Of a stretch of DNA of 64,000 nt, positions 18,416 through 26,454 are shown one piece after another. A program made the position numbers and the translations under genes. Source of the stretch: Sphingobium sp. TKS (lineage in GTDB: Bacteria; Pseudomonadota; Alphaproteobacteria; Sphingomonadales; Sphingomonadaceae); contig NZ_CP005085.1 of assembly GCF_001563265.1 (NCBI RefSeq), positions 248,001-312,000 on the forward strand, in the 5' to 3' direction. The notes under the pieces are model-generated. The model saw nothing but the letters and a program-made list of their open reading frames with translations, was not told the DNA's origin and made no database searches. Every line of letters begins with the position of its first letter. Position 1 is the first letter of the stretch.

Positions 18416-19687
18416 ATGCAAAGGCCGGATTCATTGTGGCGCAGTGGCTGCCGCGCGCTCGCAGAGGCACAGGCAACCCTCGACCTCTCCAATCCCGAAA
18501 CCGTTCGCGATTGCCTCGCGCAGCTCGACGCAGCGATGCGCGATGCACCATGGAATATCCGGACGATCTACGCCGAATTTCCCGAAGCGGAGCTCGAGGA
18601 AGCAACCAGGACGCAGGCAGCAGCCATCCTTGGAGGTGGGAAGGCCTGGGCCTGTGGCCTCGTCCAGACGCGGCAATGCCTCCTTGCCCTTGCAATCCAG
18701 ATACGAAGCCTCGACCATATCCTGCACGGCATGGACACGCGATATGCGCGCATCCCTTCCGATCCCATGCGCGAATGGTTATGCAAATCCGGGAATGCCT
18801 TCGTCATCCCTGCCAGGCGCCGGCGGGACCTTGGCAGTACGGCTGGCGACAAGCTCAGCTATGGCCGGCGAGGGACCAGATATTATCGCATCATCCCGAC
18901 CGCCCTGCAAAAGGTGCCGGTCCGCATCGTGGCGCTGGCTGCCGCTGATCTCTCGAGCGTCAAGGATAACGTCACGTTAGGCGGCGCCATCTTCCCGGGT
19001 CTCCAGGTAAAGACCAGGAAAACCCCAAACGGCTTCCGCGTGCAGCGCGTCGACCATCCGGACATCGATGGCTGCATCAAGAGCCAGGCGGAAAGCATGT
19101 CTCGCGCCCATGCGATCGTCTGGCCCGAGCTCACCATCGACGACAAGGCGCTTGCAACCTTGACCGATCATCTGGCGGTCCTGTCTCTTGCCCAGGACGC
19201 CGTCCCCAATGTCATCATTGCAGGCTCATGGCACCGAAAGGTGAATGGCAGGATCAGGAACAGCGCTCCCATATTGACAGGTCAGGGCGAGGAAAAAGGT
19301 CAGCACTCCAAGATCGTCCGTTTCGCAGATGACGCCAATCGCTTTGAAGACATTGAGTGCGGCGACGAGATTATCGTTCTGGTGTGCGACCGTTTCCTCG
19401 CCTCGGTGGCGATCTGCAAGGATTATTGCAACCTCAGTGAAGCGCCGCCATGGCTGGCCCTGGACGTCGATTTCCTGCTCGTGCCCTCGATGGGCAAGAC
19501 CACGACCATGGACGGCCATATCAATCGAGCGAAGACCGACCGCATCACGCACGGGCTGCGCGCCTTTGTCGTGCAGCAGGGACTTGTCAGCAAGGAGGGT
19601 GAGCCCCAGGGATTCATTCTCCTCGCCCCCCAGGAGTCGACGAACGATACCTGCATCGAGAAGGCGTGGAACCTCTATGAGGCGTAG
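18416..19687 (+). CDS. Nitrilase-fold (carbon-nitrogen hydrolase-like) protein
   Basis: A 423-residue protein from the ATG at 18416; an ATG at 18302 would add 38 residues, and neither start has a good ribosome binding site. The C-terminal half carries the nitrilase-type triad landmarks: Glu in HAIVWPELTI, a candidate Lys in GQHSKIVRF, and Cys in ASVAICKDYCN. LLVPSMG follows, as in CN-hydrolases. The N-terminal 180 residues are a helical extension I do not recognise. It is followed 66 bp later by a winged-helix protein and a SecB-like protein on the same strand. Nitrilase domains are known in some defence enzymes (for example UG1-type reverse transcriptases), but that role here is speculative. 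Confidence 0.65.
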   Translation: MQRPDSLWRSGCRALAEAQATLDLSNPETVRDCLAQLDAAMRDAPWNIRTIYAEFPEAELEEATRTQAAAILGGGKAWACGLVQTRQCLLALAIQIRSLDHILHGMDTRYARIPSDPMREWLCKSGNAFVIPARRRRDLGSTAGDKLSYGRRGTRYYRIIPTALQKVPVRIVALAAADLSSVKDNVTLGGAIFPGLQVKTRKTPNGFRVQRVDHPDIDGCIKSQAESMSRAHAIVWPELTIDDKALATLTDHLAVLSLAQDAVPNVIIAGSWHRKVNGRIRNSAPILTGQGEEKGQHSKIVRFADDANRFEDIECGDEIIVLVCDRFLASVAICKDYCNLSEAPPWLALDVDFLLVPSMGKTTTMDGHINRAKTDRITHGLRAFVVQQGLVSKEGEPQGFILLAPQESTNDTCIEKAWNLYEA

Positions 19688-19753
19688 GGCATTTTCAGGA
19701 AGGTTGCGCAATAGCTGAAACGTTGTAAAACGAATCCATCATTGGAGACCAAG

Positions 19754-20491
19754 ATGGCTACCAGGCTCACCTCCCTCGCGGACATTCTGCCCGCCTTAGA
19801 AAGTCTCGAAACCGGCGAGCTCGACGCGAGGGAGGCTCGTGCGCTGTTGCGCCGGGTGCTCGAGATCGGCCGCGATGATGCAATTGCCAGCGACATATTC
19901 TCAGCGCTCCGCTCCTGGACAGGCCGCATGCTGCGCACCAATATCGCGGGCGATGATCTTCGGGAGTGGTATAATCTGTTCCGCGCCGTCGGGGCCCAGT
20001 TTCGCGGTCCTCTGAGTGACTGGGCTATCCGGATCGAGGTGCTCGGTCAGCTGGTGTACGAGCGTATCGGCCTCGCCGAGACGCGCGATGCGTCCGAGGT
20101 GCTGAGCCGCAAGCATGCAACAGCGCTGCTCGGCGAACTTGCAACCAGTGCAGATGGTCGCCTCGGCCGGGCAGAGCTGCTCGAACGCCTTGGGCTTGAG
20201 CAGGCCAATCTCACGAGGGTGAGCACGCTCCTGCTCGATGCCGGGCTCATCACGCGCGTCGAGGAAGGACGTAACGTCTCCTTCGAGCTTAGTTCTGCGG
20301 GCCGGTCGCATGCGCGCGCCGAGCACGCCCCTTCGGTCATCAAGGCGCAAGAGCAGTCCCTGGACACGGGAAGCTGGATCATGACGGAGGCGACCGCCCG
20401 GAACCCCGATGCCGGCATCGCATCATGGGTCGAGTTCGACAGCGATCTCGCGGTGAACGAGCCCTGTTTTGATGAAGATCTCGCAGCATGA
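19754..20491 (+). CDS. Winged-helix domain protein of the nitrilase cluster
   Basis: A 245-residue protein. The ATG at 19754 follows GGAG; a TTG at 19742 is less likely. Residues 1-100 are helical with no known motif. Residues 115-185 fit a MarR/ArsR-type winged helix (RAELLERLGLEQANLTRVST, then LLLDAGLITRVEEG for the wing). The C-terminal tail is acidic. It overlaps the next gene by 4 bp. It could regulate the cluster or act as a specificity subunit. Confidence 0.6.
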   Translation: MATRLTSLADILPALESLETGELDAREARALLRRVLEIGRDDAIASDIFSALRSWTGRMLRTNIAGDDLREWYNLFRAVGAQFRGPLSDWAIRIEVLGQLVYERIGLAETRDASEVLSRKHATALLGELATSADGRLGRAELLERLGLEQANLTRVSTLLLDAGLITRVEEGRNVSFELSSAGRSHARAEHAPSVIKAQEQSLDTGSWIMTEATARNPDAGIASWVEFDSDLAVNEPCFDEDLAA

Positions 20492-20970
20492 CCGAAAAAA
20501 AGTCTTTGAAGGTCAGGACGTCGAAGAAAAGCGAGAAGATCGACCCCGAGAATTTCAACAAGCTGGTCGCGCATGCTCGCCTGTCTCGCTTGCGGCTGAT
20601 GAGTTCGAGCTTCGACCTCAAACCCGATGCCATGGGCGAGAGCCGCCGCAACTGGGCGTACAGGATTTCAGCCTCGCTCGAGGACTGGAGCCTCGATTGC
20701 GATGCGCTCGAGCTACGTGGAATTTTTGCCTTCAAGGTTGCCTGTGTCGAGGGGCGCCGGCATCCTGTGTCGCTTGGCGCCCGCTATTTCGCGACCTATC
20801 GCCTGTCGGCGGAATGCGACGAGAAGGCCGCGCTAAGCTATCTTGATCGGGTAGCCCGCTTCTCCTGCTACCCTTATTTCCGCGCTCTTTTCTCCATCCT
20901 GACAGAACAGAGCGGCCTACAGCTACCGCCGCTGCCCGTCATGAAGGAGCCTCCAAGGCTTGTGAGATAG
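20488..20970 (+). CDS. SecB-like small protein of the nitrilase cluster
   Basis: A 160-residue protein with a basic N-terminus. The C-terminal third (FSCYPYFRALFSILTEQSGL, then LPPLPVM) resembles the FPYAR...GFP.L.L.PVNF end of SecB chaperones. SecB-like proteins are known as chaperone partners of some toxin-antitoxin systems. The start overlaps the previous stop (ATGA), so the two are coupled. The SecB similarity is by eye only. Confidence 0.5.
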   Translation: MTEKKSLKVRTSKKSEKIDPENFNKLVAHARLSRLRLMSSSFDLKPDAMGESRRNWAYRISASLEDWSLDCDALELRGIFAFKVACVEGRRHPVSLGARYFATYRLSAECDEKAALSYLDRVARFSCYPYFRALFSILTEQSGLQLPPLPVMKEPPRLVR

Positions 20971-21020
20971 GCAGACCGGCACAGATTGACCAAAGGCTTG
21001 CCGATCATGAACCGCGAAAC

Positions 21021-21725
21021 CTAGCCAACGGCCTCCCATGCATTCCGCCAGGCCTCGATCGGCTCGGGCCCATCCCAAGGACGAGGAACCGCAGGCAGTC
21101 CCATCAAAGTGGCCCAACGCGTACATTGCGCAACGGAGCGCGCGACATGCGGGCGGGCGCTTTCACGCTCGCAATCGGCAAGGATCGCCCAGAGCCGATG
21201 CGCTACGATCACGCGGTTTGCAGGCGCGAACCGGTCCCAGGGGATCGCCGCGCACGATACCCAGGCGCATTCGTCGACGGAGTGATCGTCAGCCTGCAGC
21301 GAAGCGCGCTCCTCCAGCGGGCAAGCATAGGGCGCTATCAGCGTGAAGCGGGCCTGCCCCTTGACCGAGTAGCTCGAAACGACCGGACCCAATCCGCAGA
21401 AGGATATGGCAGGTATCGCCGCCGAGGTGAGCGACGCTTCCTTGAGCACACGCGCTCGCAGTGACGCCTCGACCAGCGCCGGCGCCGCCGCCTCTTCCTC
21501 TCCGGGCCAGTCGCCGGTCCGAACCATTCCACCTGGCAGGGCATGGAGACCGCCAAATTCATAGGCCCCGCCATCGGCTGGCGATTTGCGGATCGTTACA
21601 AAATTCCCCGCATGCTGCGCCATGAGGACGGCGCCCAATCGCCATCGCGCCAATGGCGAGGTCGCAACAAACCCATCGGCCTGGCCCTGGCAGCGATCGA
21701 CAAAATGGAAAAAGGCGGTGTTCAT
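21021..21725 (-). CDS. NUDIX-like hydrolase with degenerate Nudix box
   Basis: A 234-residue protein. The ATG at 21725 overlaps the stop of the upstream small gene (ATGA). The segment HALPGGMVRTGD followed by LRARVLKEASL has the spacing of a Nudix box, but the REXXEE core reads RARVLKE, so metal binding may be weakened. The preceding strand VTIRKSPADGGAYEFGG and the C-terminal DECAWVSCAAIPWDRF fit the NUDIX fold. Substrate is unknown. Confidence 0.55.
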   Translation of the reverse strand: MNTAFFHFVDRCQGQADGFVATSPLARWRLGAVLMAQHAGNFVTIRKSPADGGAYEFGGLHALPGGMVRTGDWPGEEEAAAPALVEASLRARVLKEASLTSAAIPAISFCGLGPVVSSYSVKGQARFTLIAPYACPLEERASLQADDHSVDECAWVSCAAIPWDRFAPANRVIVAHRLWAILADCERESARPHVARSVAQCTRWATLMGLPAVPRPWDGPEPIEAWRNAWEAVG

Positions 21726-21979
21726 CGCTGACCATATCGCCTGGCGATGTCCCTGGCGGCGATGTATCCGGCCACTGGCTGATGCACCCGACTGATCGCC
21801 GAGACCGCGAAATCTTTTCGCCACTGACCGATCATCATGTCGCCTGGCGCAAAGCCGTGCCCGATGACCGTAACGCCGCCGGGGCGCGCGTGGGCAGCAG
21901 ACACCAGACCATGTCCCGGGGCTTCGCAAAAGCCGTACGTCGCATGGCACCAAATCCCGTTGAGCAGCACGACGGTCAT
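21722..21979 (-). CDS. Small hypothetical protein coupled to NUDIX-like gene
   Basis: An 85-residue protein from the ATG at 21979; a TTG at 22000 would add seven residues. AAAGG lies upstream. It contains GGVTVIGHGFAPGDMMIGQW and a C-terminal basic end. Overlap with the NUDIX-like start shows a two-gene unit. No family is recognised. Confidence 0.5.
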   Translation of the reverse strand: MTVVLLNGIWCHATYGFCEAPGHGLVSAAHARPGGVTVIGHGFAPGDMMIGQWRKDFAVSAISRVHQPVAGYIAARDIARRYGQR

Positions 21980-22023
21980 GCTGCGTTCAGCCTTTCTCAA
22001 TAGTATCGCGCGCTCCTATAAAC

Positions 22024-22209
22024 ATGGGGGTCACTGGACGCAGTTGCTTCATGGTCTTTTTTGTCCTCGCAGGATTTGGCATAGTCGCGCAGCGGTACGA
22101 ACTTTCAAGCGCGGTGTTGCGATGGAACCAGTATCGGTACACCTCTGCTCCTGGGATATGCAAAATGCCCACGAACAACGATAGCCCATCCCCATTAACT
22201 GGCGCTTGA
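22024..22209 (+). CDS. Possible small exported or membrane-anchored protein
   Basis: A 61-residue frame with a hydrophobic N-terminus (FMVFFVLAGFGIVAQRY) and a polar tail containing WNQYRYTSAPGICKMP. An internal ATG at 22051 is an alternative start. The residue pattern looks protein-like, but no ribosome binding site is clear. Confidence 0.4.
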   Translation: MGVTGRSCFMVFFVLAGFGIVAQRYELSSAVLRWNQYRYTSAPGICKMPTNNDSPSPLTGA

Positions 22210-22344
22210 CGAAGAGCTTCCCCCGCTCATCGCGCCGACATTGGCTACCAGGTACGCATATGCGTCGATTGCCTGGTGGTTTTCTGGCCATCGCCCCCTG
22301 CGCACGGGTTGGAAACGGCCATTGAAGAAAGGAAGGTGGAAAGC

Positions 22345-23871
22345 GTGCGATATACCTATACTCTGGCAGCTTCTGCACTGATCGGAACAAGCGCAATTTT
22401 TCTCGCGGCGGGATCTGCGTCGCAAGCCGAGGTCGCTCAGAACGAGGCGGTTCCCCTGGCGCCGAGCGCCCAACGCCCGCAAGCGGCTGCCGGCTTTGCA
22501 AATCTGACCGAACGGCTCGCGCCCGCGGTGGTCAACATCTCGACCCGCCAGCGCGTCCGGACGCCGGTCGTCAACCCCTTTGCCGGAACGCCGTTCGAAG
22601 ACTTGTTCGGTGGCCGCAGCCTTCGGCCACGAACGCGCGAAGCGCAATCGCTCGGCTCGGGCTTCATCATTTCGGCCGATGGCTATGTCGTGACCAACAA
22701 TCATGTGATCACGCCCAGCGGGCAAGAAGCCGAAGTGAAGTCGATCACCGTCACGATGCCGGACGGCGCGGAGTATCCCGCCGAGCTGGTAGGCCGCGAT
22801 GCCGCTTCAGATCTCGCCGTTCTCAAGATCAATACCGGCAAGCCTCTGCCGTTCGTCAAGTTCGGCGATTCCCGCAGCGCGCGTGTGGGCGACAGGGTCA
22901 TCGCGATCGGCAACCCTTTTGGCCTTGGCGGAACGGTGACGTCGGGCATTATATCGGCGGTCTATCGCCACACAGGCATGGGCACCGCCTACGACCGCTA
23001 TATCCAGACCGACGCTGCCATCAACCGCGGCAATTCAGGGGGACCGATGTTCGACATGCAGGGTCAGGTCATCGGCATCAACAACGCCATCTACTCGCCC
23101 AATGGCGGCAGCGTGGGCATCGGCTTCGCCATTCCCGCTGAAATCGCAGCGCCTATCGTCGAGAAGCTCAAGGCCGGTCAATCGATCGACCGGGGTTATC
23201 TTGGCGTGCGCATACAACCAGTCGCGGACGACCTCGCCGAGGCGCTGGGCATCCCGCACCGGAGAGGCGCTTTCGTCCAGTCGGTGGAACCTGGCAACGC
23301 CGCCGACAAAGCGGGCGTCCGGCCAGGCGACGTCATCATCACGGTCGACGGCAAGGAAGTCTCTGCGGGACAATCCTTATCCTACCTCATTGCAAACACG
23401 GACCCCGGGGAACGCATACCCATCGCGCTGATCCGCGCCGGCAAGCAGATGACCGTGCACGTCACACTGGACCTGCGGCCCAAGGAGTCGCAGCTTGCGG
23501 GCCAGAGCTTTGAACCGGGGCGCAGCGACGACAGGTCTGGCGGCCCATCCCAGGATCAGAGCGAAGCTGCGGTGCTAAAGGCTCTGGGCCTTTCGGTCCA
23601 GCCGCTGACGGCCCGTATTGCGCGGCAACTTGGAATGAGTGAGAAGACCCAAGGCCTTGTGATCGCCAGCGTGGACTCCTCGTCCGACGCGGCGGCCAAG
23701 GGGTTGCGGCGAGGCGATGTCGTGCTGTCGGCAAATAATCGGCCGGTCACATCGGCCGGAGATCTTGAAAGCCGGATCGAGGCGGCGAGGCGCGCCTCAA
23801 GGGGCGCTCTTCTGCTGCGCGTCCAACGCCGCGGCCAACGCCCAAGCTATGTTCCTGTCCGGCTTCGCTAG
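22345..23871 (+). CDS. degP: HtrA/DegP-type periplasmic serine protease
   Basis: A 508-residue protein. The GTG at 22345 follows AAGGTGG. A signal peptide (LAASALIGTSAIFLAAGSAS) leads to a trypsin-like domain with His in VVTNNHVI, Asp in ASDLAVLKI and Ser in RGNSGGPMF. Two PDZ domains follow (RGYLGVRIQP and the later LGLSVQPLT region), the full Do/DegP layout. It performs periplasmic quality control of misfolded envelope proteins and may help tolerate autotransporter load. The name degP is by family; mucD-type naming would also fit. Confidence 0.88.
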   Translation: MRYTYTLAASALIGTSAIFLAAGSASQAEVAQNEAVPLAPSAQRPQAAAGFANLTERLAPAVVNISTRQRVRTPVVNPFAGTPFEDLFGGRSLRPRTREAQSLGSGFIISADGYVVTNNHVITPSGQEAEVKSITVTMPDGAEYPAELVGRDAASDLAVLKINTGKPLPFVKFGDSRSARVGDRVIAIGNPFGLGGTVTSGIISAVYRHTGMGTAYDRYIQTDAAINRGNSGGPMFDMQGQVIGINNAIYSPNGGSVGIGFAIPAEIAAPIVEKLKAGQSIDRGYLGVRIQPVADDLAEALGIPHRRGAFVQSVEPGNAADKAGVRPGDVIITVDGKEVSAGQSLSYLIANTDPGERIPIALIRAGKQMTVHVTLDLRPKESQLAGQSFEPGRSDDRSGGPSQDQSEAAVLKALGLSVQPLTARIARQLGMSEKTQGLVIASVDSSSDAAAKGLRRGDVVLSANNRPVTSAGDLESRIEAARRASRGALLLRVQRRGQRPSYVPVRLR

Positions 23872-23907
23872 GGAGCGGCATGTGCCGCGAACTTTTCGGT
23901 ACAAGAA

Positions 23908-23940
23908 GGTCGCCCACCCTCGATCGGAAGGCGGGCGACC
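23908..23940 (+). terminator. Terminator-like hairpin after degP
   Basis: Arms GGTCGCCC (23908-23915) and GGGCGACC (23933-23940) pair perfectly and extend by two further pairs past one mismatch, 36 bp after the stop. No T-tract follows. Confidence 0.4.
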
Positions 23941-24110
23941 ACATATTGTCCCACGCGGACAAACGCTGGCGGCGGCGGCGAGCGGAGTTCTGGTTTCCGA
24001 TGCCGAGCTGCCGAATGCGTGGCGAATTCAAGAAGGATCGCGCGCGTACGACTAACGCCGGCAGATAGGCCAGGATATTCGTACCGGGTCGACAAGGCCC
24101 TTCAAACAGG

Positions 24111-24139
24111 TTGACCAGTATATCGTAGCGCGATATAAT
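24111..24139 (+). promoter_or_regulatory. Strong promoter with palindromic operator
   Basis: TTGACC (24111-24116) and a consensus TATAAT (24134-24139) are 17 bp apart. Between and over them lies TATATCG (24119-24125), a 5-nt spacer, and CGATATA (24131-24137). A dimeric repressor bound there would block the promoter. It drives the small membrane protein at 24180. Confidence 0.65.
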
Positions 24140-24179
24140 ATGTTCAGTAGAGGATACCGCTACAACGAGGAAGGCGTCG

Positions 24180-24449
24180 ATGTACGTGCTGAGCATTATC
24201 ATCGAATCCGTAGGCTTGGTCGTCGGAAGCGTTGTGCTCGCAGGCTCGTTGTGTTGGCTCGCGGTCCGGCTTCACCATACCCGCTGGGCGCCCTTCCTCG
24301 TTGTCATATTGCTGCCGATCGTTCCCCTCAGCAGCCTGAACCAAAGTGAATTCGCTCGATTGAGTGCAATCTGCGTCCTTGTCGGAGCTTTGTTCCTGTG
24401 GCTGTTCAGCGGTGCTGATCGTGCGCCGCCGCATATCGGAGGCGAATAA
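24180..24449 (+). CDS. Small three-helix membrane protein
   Basis: An 89-residue protein with three hydrophobic segments (about residues 3-27, 36-51, 60-77) and a short polar end. GAGGAAGG lies about 6 nt upstream of the ATG, and a near-consensus promoter with a palindrome lies 41 bp further upstream. No family is recognised. The palindromic operator hints at induction by an unidentified signal. Confidence 0.6.
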   Translation: MYVLSIIIESVGLVVGSVVLAGSLCWLAVRLHHTRWAPFLVVILLPIVPLSSLNQSEFARLSAICVLVGALFLWLFSGADRAPPHIGGE

Positions 24450-24664
24450 TGGTCGAGCGGTGCTGGAACTATCCTGTGATACTGGCGAGCGTCGGAACTG
24501 GCCAGAGGCCCGGCCGAGCGGCACTAAGGGCGCTTGTTCGTCGAATGCGCCAAGAGGCCTTTCCCGACGACAGCCAACCTGCGCAGCAACGATTGAGGAT
24601 GCGGCGCGCCCTCAGTCTGATTTTTTTACCGGATTACACTGCGGTCAGGGCACCCGATCAATAG
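24449..24664 (+). CDS. Possible small downstream ORF
   Basis: A 71-residue, arginine-rich frame whose ATG overlaps the previous stop by 1 bp (TAATG) and has GGAGG 6 nt upstream. Composition is unusual for a membrane partner and no motif is seen, so it may be real or chance. Confidence 0.3.
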   Translation: MVERCWNYPVILASVGTGQRPGRAALRALVRRMRQEAFPDDSQPAQQRLRMRRALSLIFLPDYTAVRAPDQ

Positions 24665-24767
24665 GATTTCATGTGGTTGCCGCCCGTGGCGCAAGAAGTT
24701 TCTGATCCGATGCGCGAGTGATCATTTCAATCGGAGGGCAAAAAGTGACGCAAGCTGTTCGGCCTCT

Positions 24768-24868
24768 GGAGCGCGCTGCGTTAAATCCGACGCAGGTCGC
24801 GCGCTCCAGTTCTTTGTTGCCGCATCGTTTTTTGCGCAAAAGCCGGTTCCCACTTTTGCGCACGATGC
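24768..24868. repeat. Nested palindromic intergenic element
   Basis: Two palindromes lie side by side. The first has arms GGAGCGCGC and GCGCGCTCC, with an inner TGCGT/ACGCA pair. The second has nested arms GCATCGT/ACGATGC and GCGCAAAAG/CTTTTGCGC. The second unit resembles the palindromic repeats common in alphaproteobacterial intergenic DNA. The gap 24665-24977 contains no other recognised feature. Confidence 0.55.
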
Positions 24869-24977
24869 TCTGATTGTCTCCATTTGGCAAAGTCGGACCC
24901 CTAATCACGGACGTTGCGCTTCTATCCAGCAAGAAGCCCCCTAGCGCCGATCGTACAATTCAGAGATGCGGATCACG

Positions 24978-25247
24978 CTATACTCCCAACGCTTTTCGGA
25001 GCGTGTCATTCAAGCGGGTCTGCCAGCCCGGTCCATCGGCCTTCAACCGGGCCAATACGTCCTGATCCAACCGAACGGTTGTACTCACCTTCGTGGGGGC
25101 TTTCTGTACTCCCCGACGACGGATGGTAGCAGCGAGATCCGGGAAGGCTTCAGCGAAGGGCTTGGCCTTAGCGATATCCTCTGCCGTCAATTCAGGGTTG
25201 TCCGACACCGCATCCATATCGGCCTGCGTATACTTGGCTTGAGTCAT
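24978..25247 (-). CDS. brnA: BrnA-type antitoxin
   Basis: An 89-residue protein from the ATG at 25247, which overlaps the toxin stop (ATGA). The C-terminus KVSTTVRLDQDVLARLKADG then GWQTRLNDTLRKALG is the ribbon-helix-helix type DNA-binding end of BrnA. It should neutralise BrnT and repress the operon with it. Readings starting at 25349 lie inside brnT and are rejected. Confidence 0.88.
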   Translation of the reverse strand: MTQAKYTQADMDAVSDNPELTAEDIAKAKPFAEAFPDLAATIRRRGVQKAPTKVSTTVRLDQDVLARLKADGPGWQTRLNDTLRKALGV

Positions 25248-25489
25248 GACAGCAGCTTCCTTTCCTTGCGACTGGCGGGCCGGGCTGAAACGATGGAAAC
25301 ACCCTCGCTGCCAAGCCTGACAAAAATCACCACGATGAAACCGTTCCACTCGCCGAGCGCGAAGTACCGACCATCCTTGGCGTCGCCGATCAGTGCGGAA
25401 GCGAAAAACTCTTCTCCGATGTCAGCAAAATCGATGCGATGCTTGGCGATGTTCGCTTGCCGTTTCGGTTCGCCCCACTTGATGATCAT
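25244..25489 (-). CDS. brnT: BrnT-type ribonuclease toxin
   Basis: An 81-residue protein with the BrnT pattern: N-terminal IKWGEPKRQANIAKHRIDFADI, a central FFASALIGDAKDGRYFALGE, and C-terminal ISARPASRKERK-like SIVSARPASRKERKLL. BrnT is a RelE-fold RNase whose toxicity is blocked by BrnA. It is the first gene of the pair. Confidence 0.88.
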   Translation of the reverse strand: MIIKWGEPKRQANIAKHRIDFADIGEEFFASALIGDAKDGRYFALGEWNGFIVVIFVRLGSEGVSIVSARPASRKERKLLS

Positions 25490-25498
25490 ATGCTATCT

Positions 25499-25539
25499 GT
25501 AGTAACAGAAAGCCATGCCGTCAAGCAAATTGTTACTAC
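25499..25539 (-). promoter_or_regulatory. brnTA operator and promoter
   Basis: Perfect 9-bp inverted arms GTAGTAACA (25499-25507) and TGTTACTAC (25531-25539) flank a minus-strand TTGACG. The proximal arm overlaps the expected -10 region. This fits autorepression by a BrnA-BrnT complex. Confidence 0.6.
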
Positions 25540-25641
25540 GGCAAGTGCCGGAGCGTCACGCAGGACAAGGGGCGGCATGGGGCCGTTTGCCGACTGTCAG
25601 CCCAGCATGTGAGCCGCGCGGTAAGCTGCCGTTCTTGGCAC

Positions 25642-25678
25642 AAAAAATAGCCCGACTGTCACGAGGGCAGTCGAGCTA
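25642..25678 (-). terminator. Rho-independent terminator on the minus strand
   Basis: On the minus strand, TAGCTCGACTG pairs with CAGTCGGGCTA (one mismatch, 9-nt loop) and is followed directly by TTTTTT. It probably ends transcription coming from the regulator fragment at 25827. No gene is seen in 25540-25826. Confidence 0.65.
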
Positions 25679-25826
25679 GGAGAAGTCTCATTGACCATAG
25701 AGGCCTGAGCCTTCGGGTCGCAGGCGCGATCCTATCAACTCTGCGGTTCAGCGTCATATCCCGATCAGGGTATCTTCGCCCATATTCAGCTGCATGTCCT
25801 GGCTTCCCCGCGCTCAGCCCTTGCCG

Positions 25827-26159
25827 TCATAATCGGAGCGTCTCCCCAAACATCGTGACCAGTTCAATCTCTCGCGTTACGCTCAGCTTGGCAAAGATGG
25901 ACTTGAGTTGGGCCCTGACCGTTTGGACGCTAGTTCTGCGCGCAGCAGCGATCTCGTCGCGGGTCTCGCCTCGGGCGAGCGCCAAAGCAACGTCAATTTC
26001 GGCGATGGAAAGGCCGAATGCCGTGCGCAGGATGGTTGGAGCAGAACTGTGCCAGCGGCGGCCAGAATGCACGATGACAAGCAACTGCGAACCGACCACA
26101 GCCACAATGTCAACGTCGGCGTGCGCTTCGAATTCTGATGTGACAGCCGGCATTCTCAA
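25827..26159 (-). pseudogene. Truncated LuxR-type helix-turn-helix regulator
   Basis: A 110-residue frame beginning at a TTG, with no ATG, whose C-terminal 65 residues are a LuxR-type HTH (GLSIAEIDVALALARGETRD, then TSVQTVRAQLKSIFAKL). Regulators with this end are normally several hundred residues long with a sensor domain. Here the frame extends upstream only to a stop near 26241 and passes a run of eight A residues near 26202. A frameshifted or decayed 5' part is likely. A short HTH-only regulator is the alternative. Confidence 0.55.
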
Positions 26160-26454
26160 AGCCGCTTTCGATAGGGCCGCTGGGGGTGAAATCGGCGGCC
26201 ATATTTTTTTTGGAAGGAACCGAGGTTCGCTTCAACGGCGAACGGCAATCAGCACGCCCCGCGATCCGCCGAACGCCTGCCAATCTGCATTGTTGGGTGG
26301 CCTAGGCGGTTATGGCGCGATTGGTAGACCATCACCGTTGCCGCGCCTGTTCACTGAAATGAAGCCTGCCGACAATCACGGTGCGGCGCAAAGCGATCGG
26401 TCGCGGCGACACCGACGCTCCGGGCAGGCGAGCCGATGCGACCGGTCGGAATGG
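26160..26454. other. Gap upstream of the regulator fragment
   Basis: This 295-bp stretch probably holds the decayed 5' part of the regulator, including the eight-A run. I could not reconstruct a continuous frame. Confidence 0.3.
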
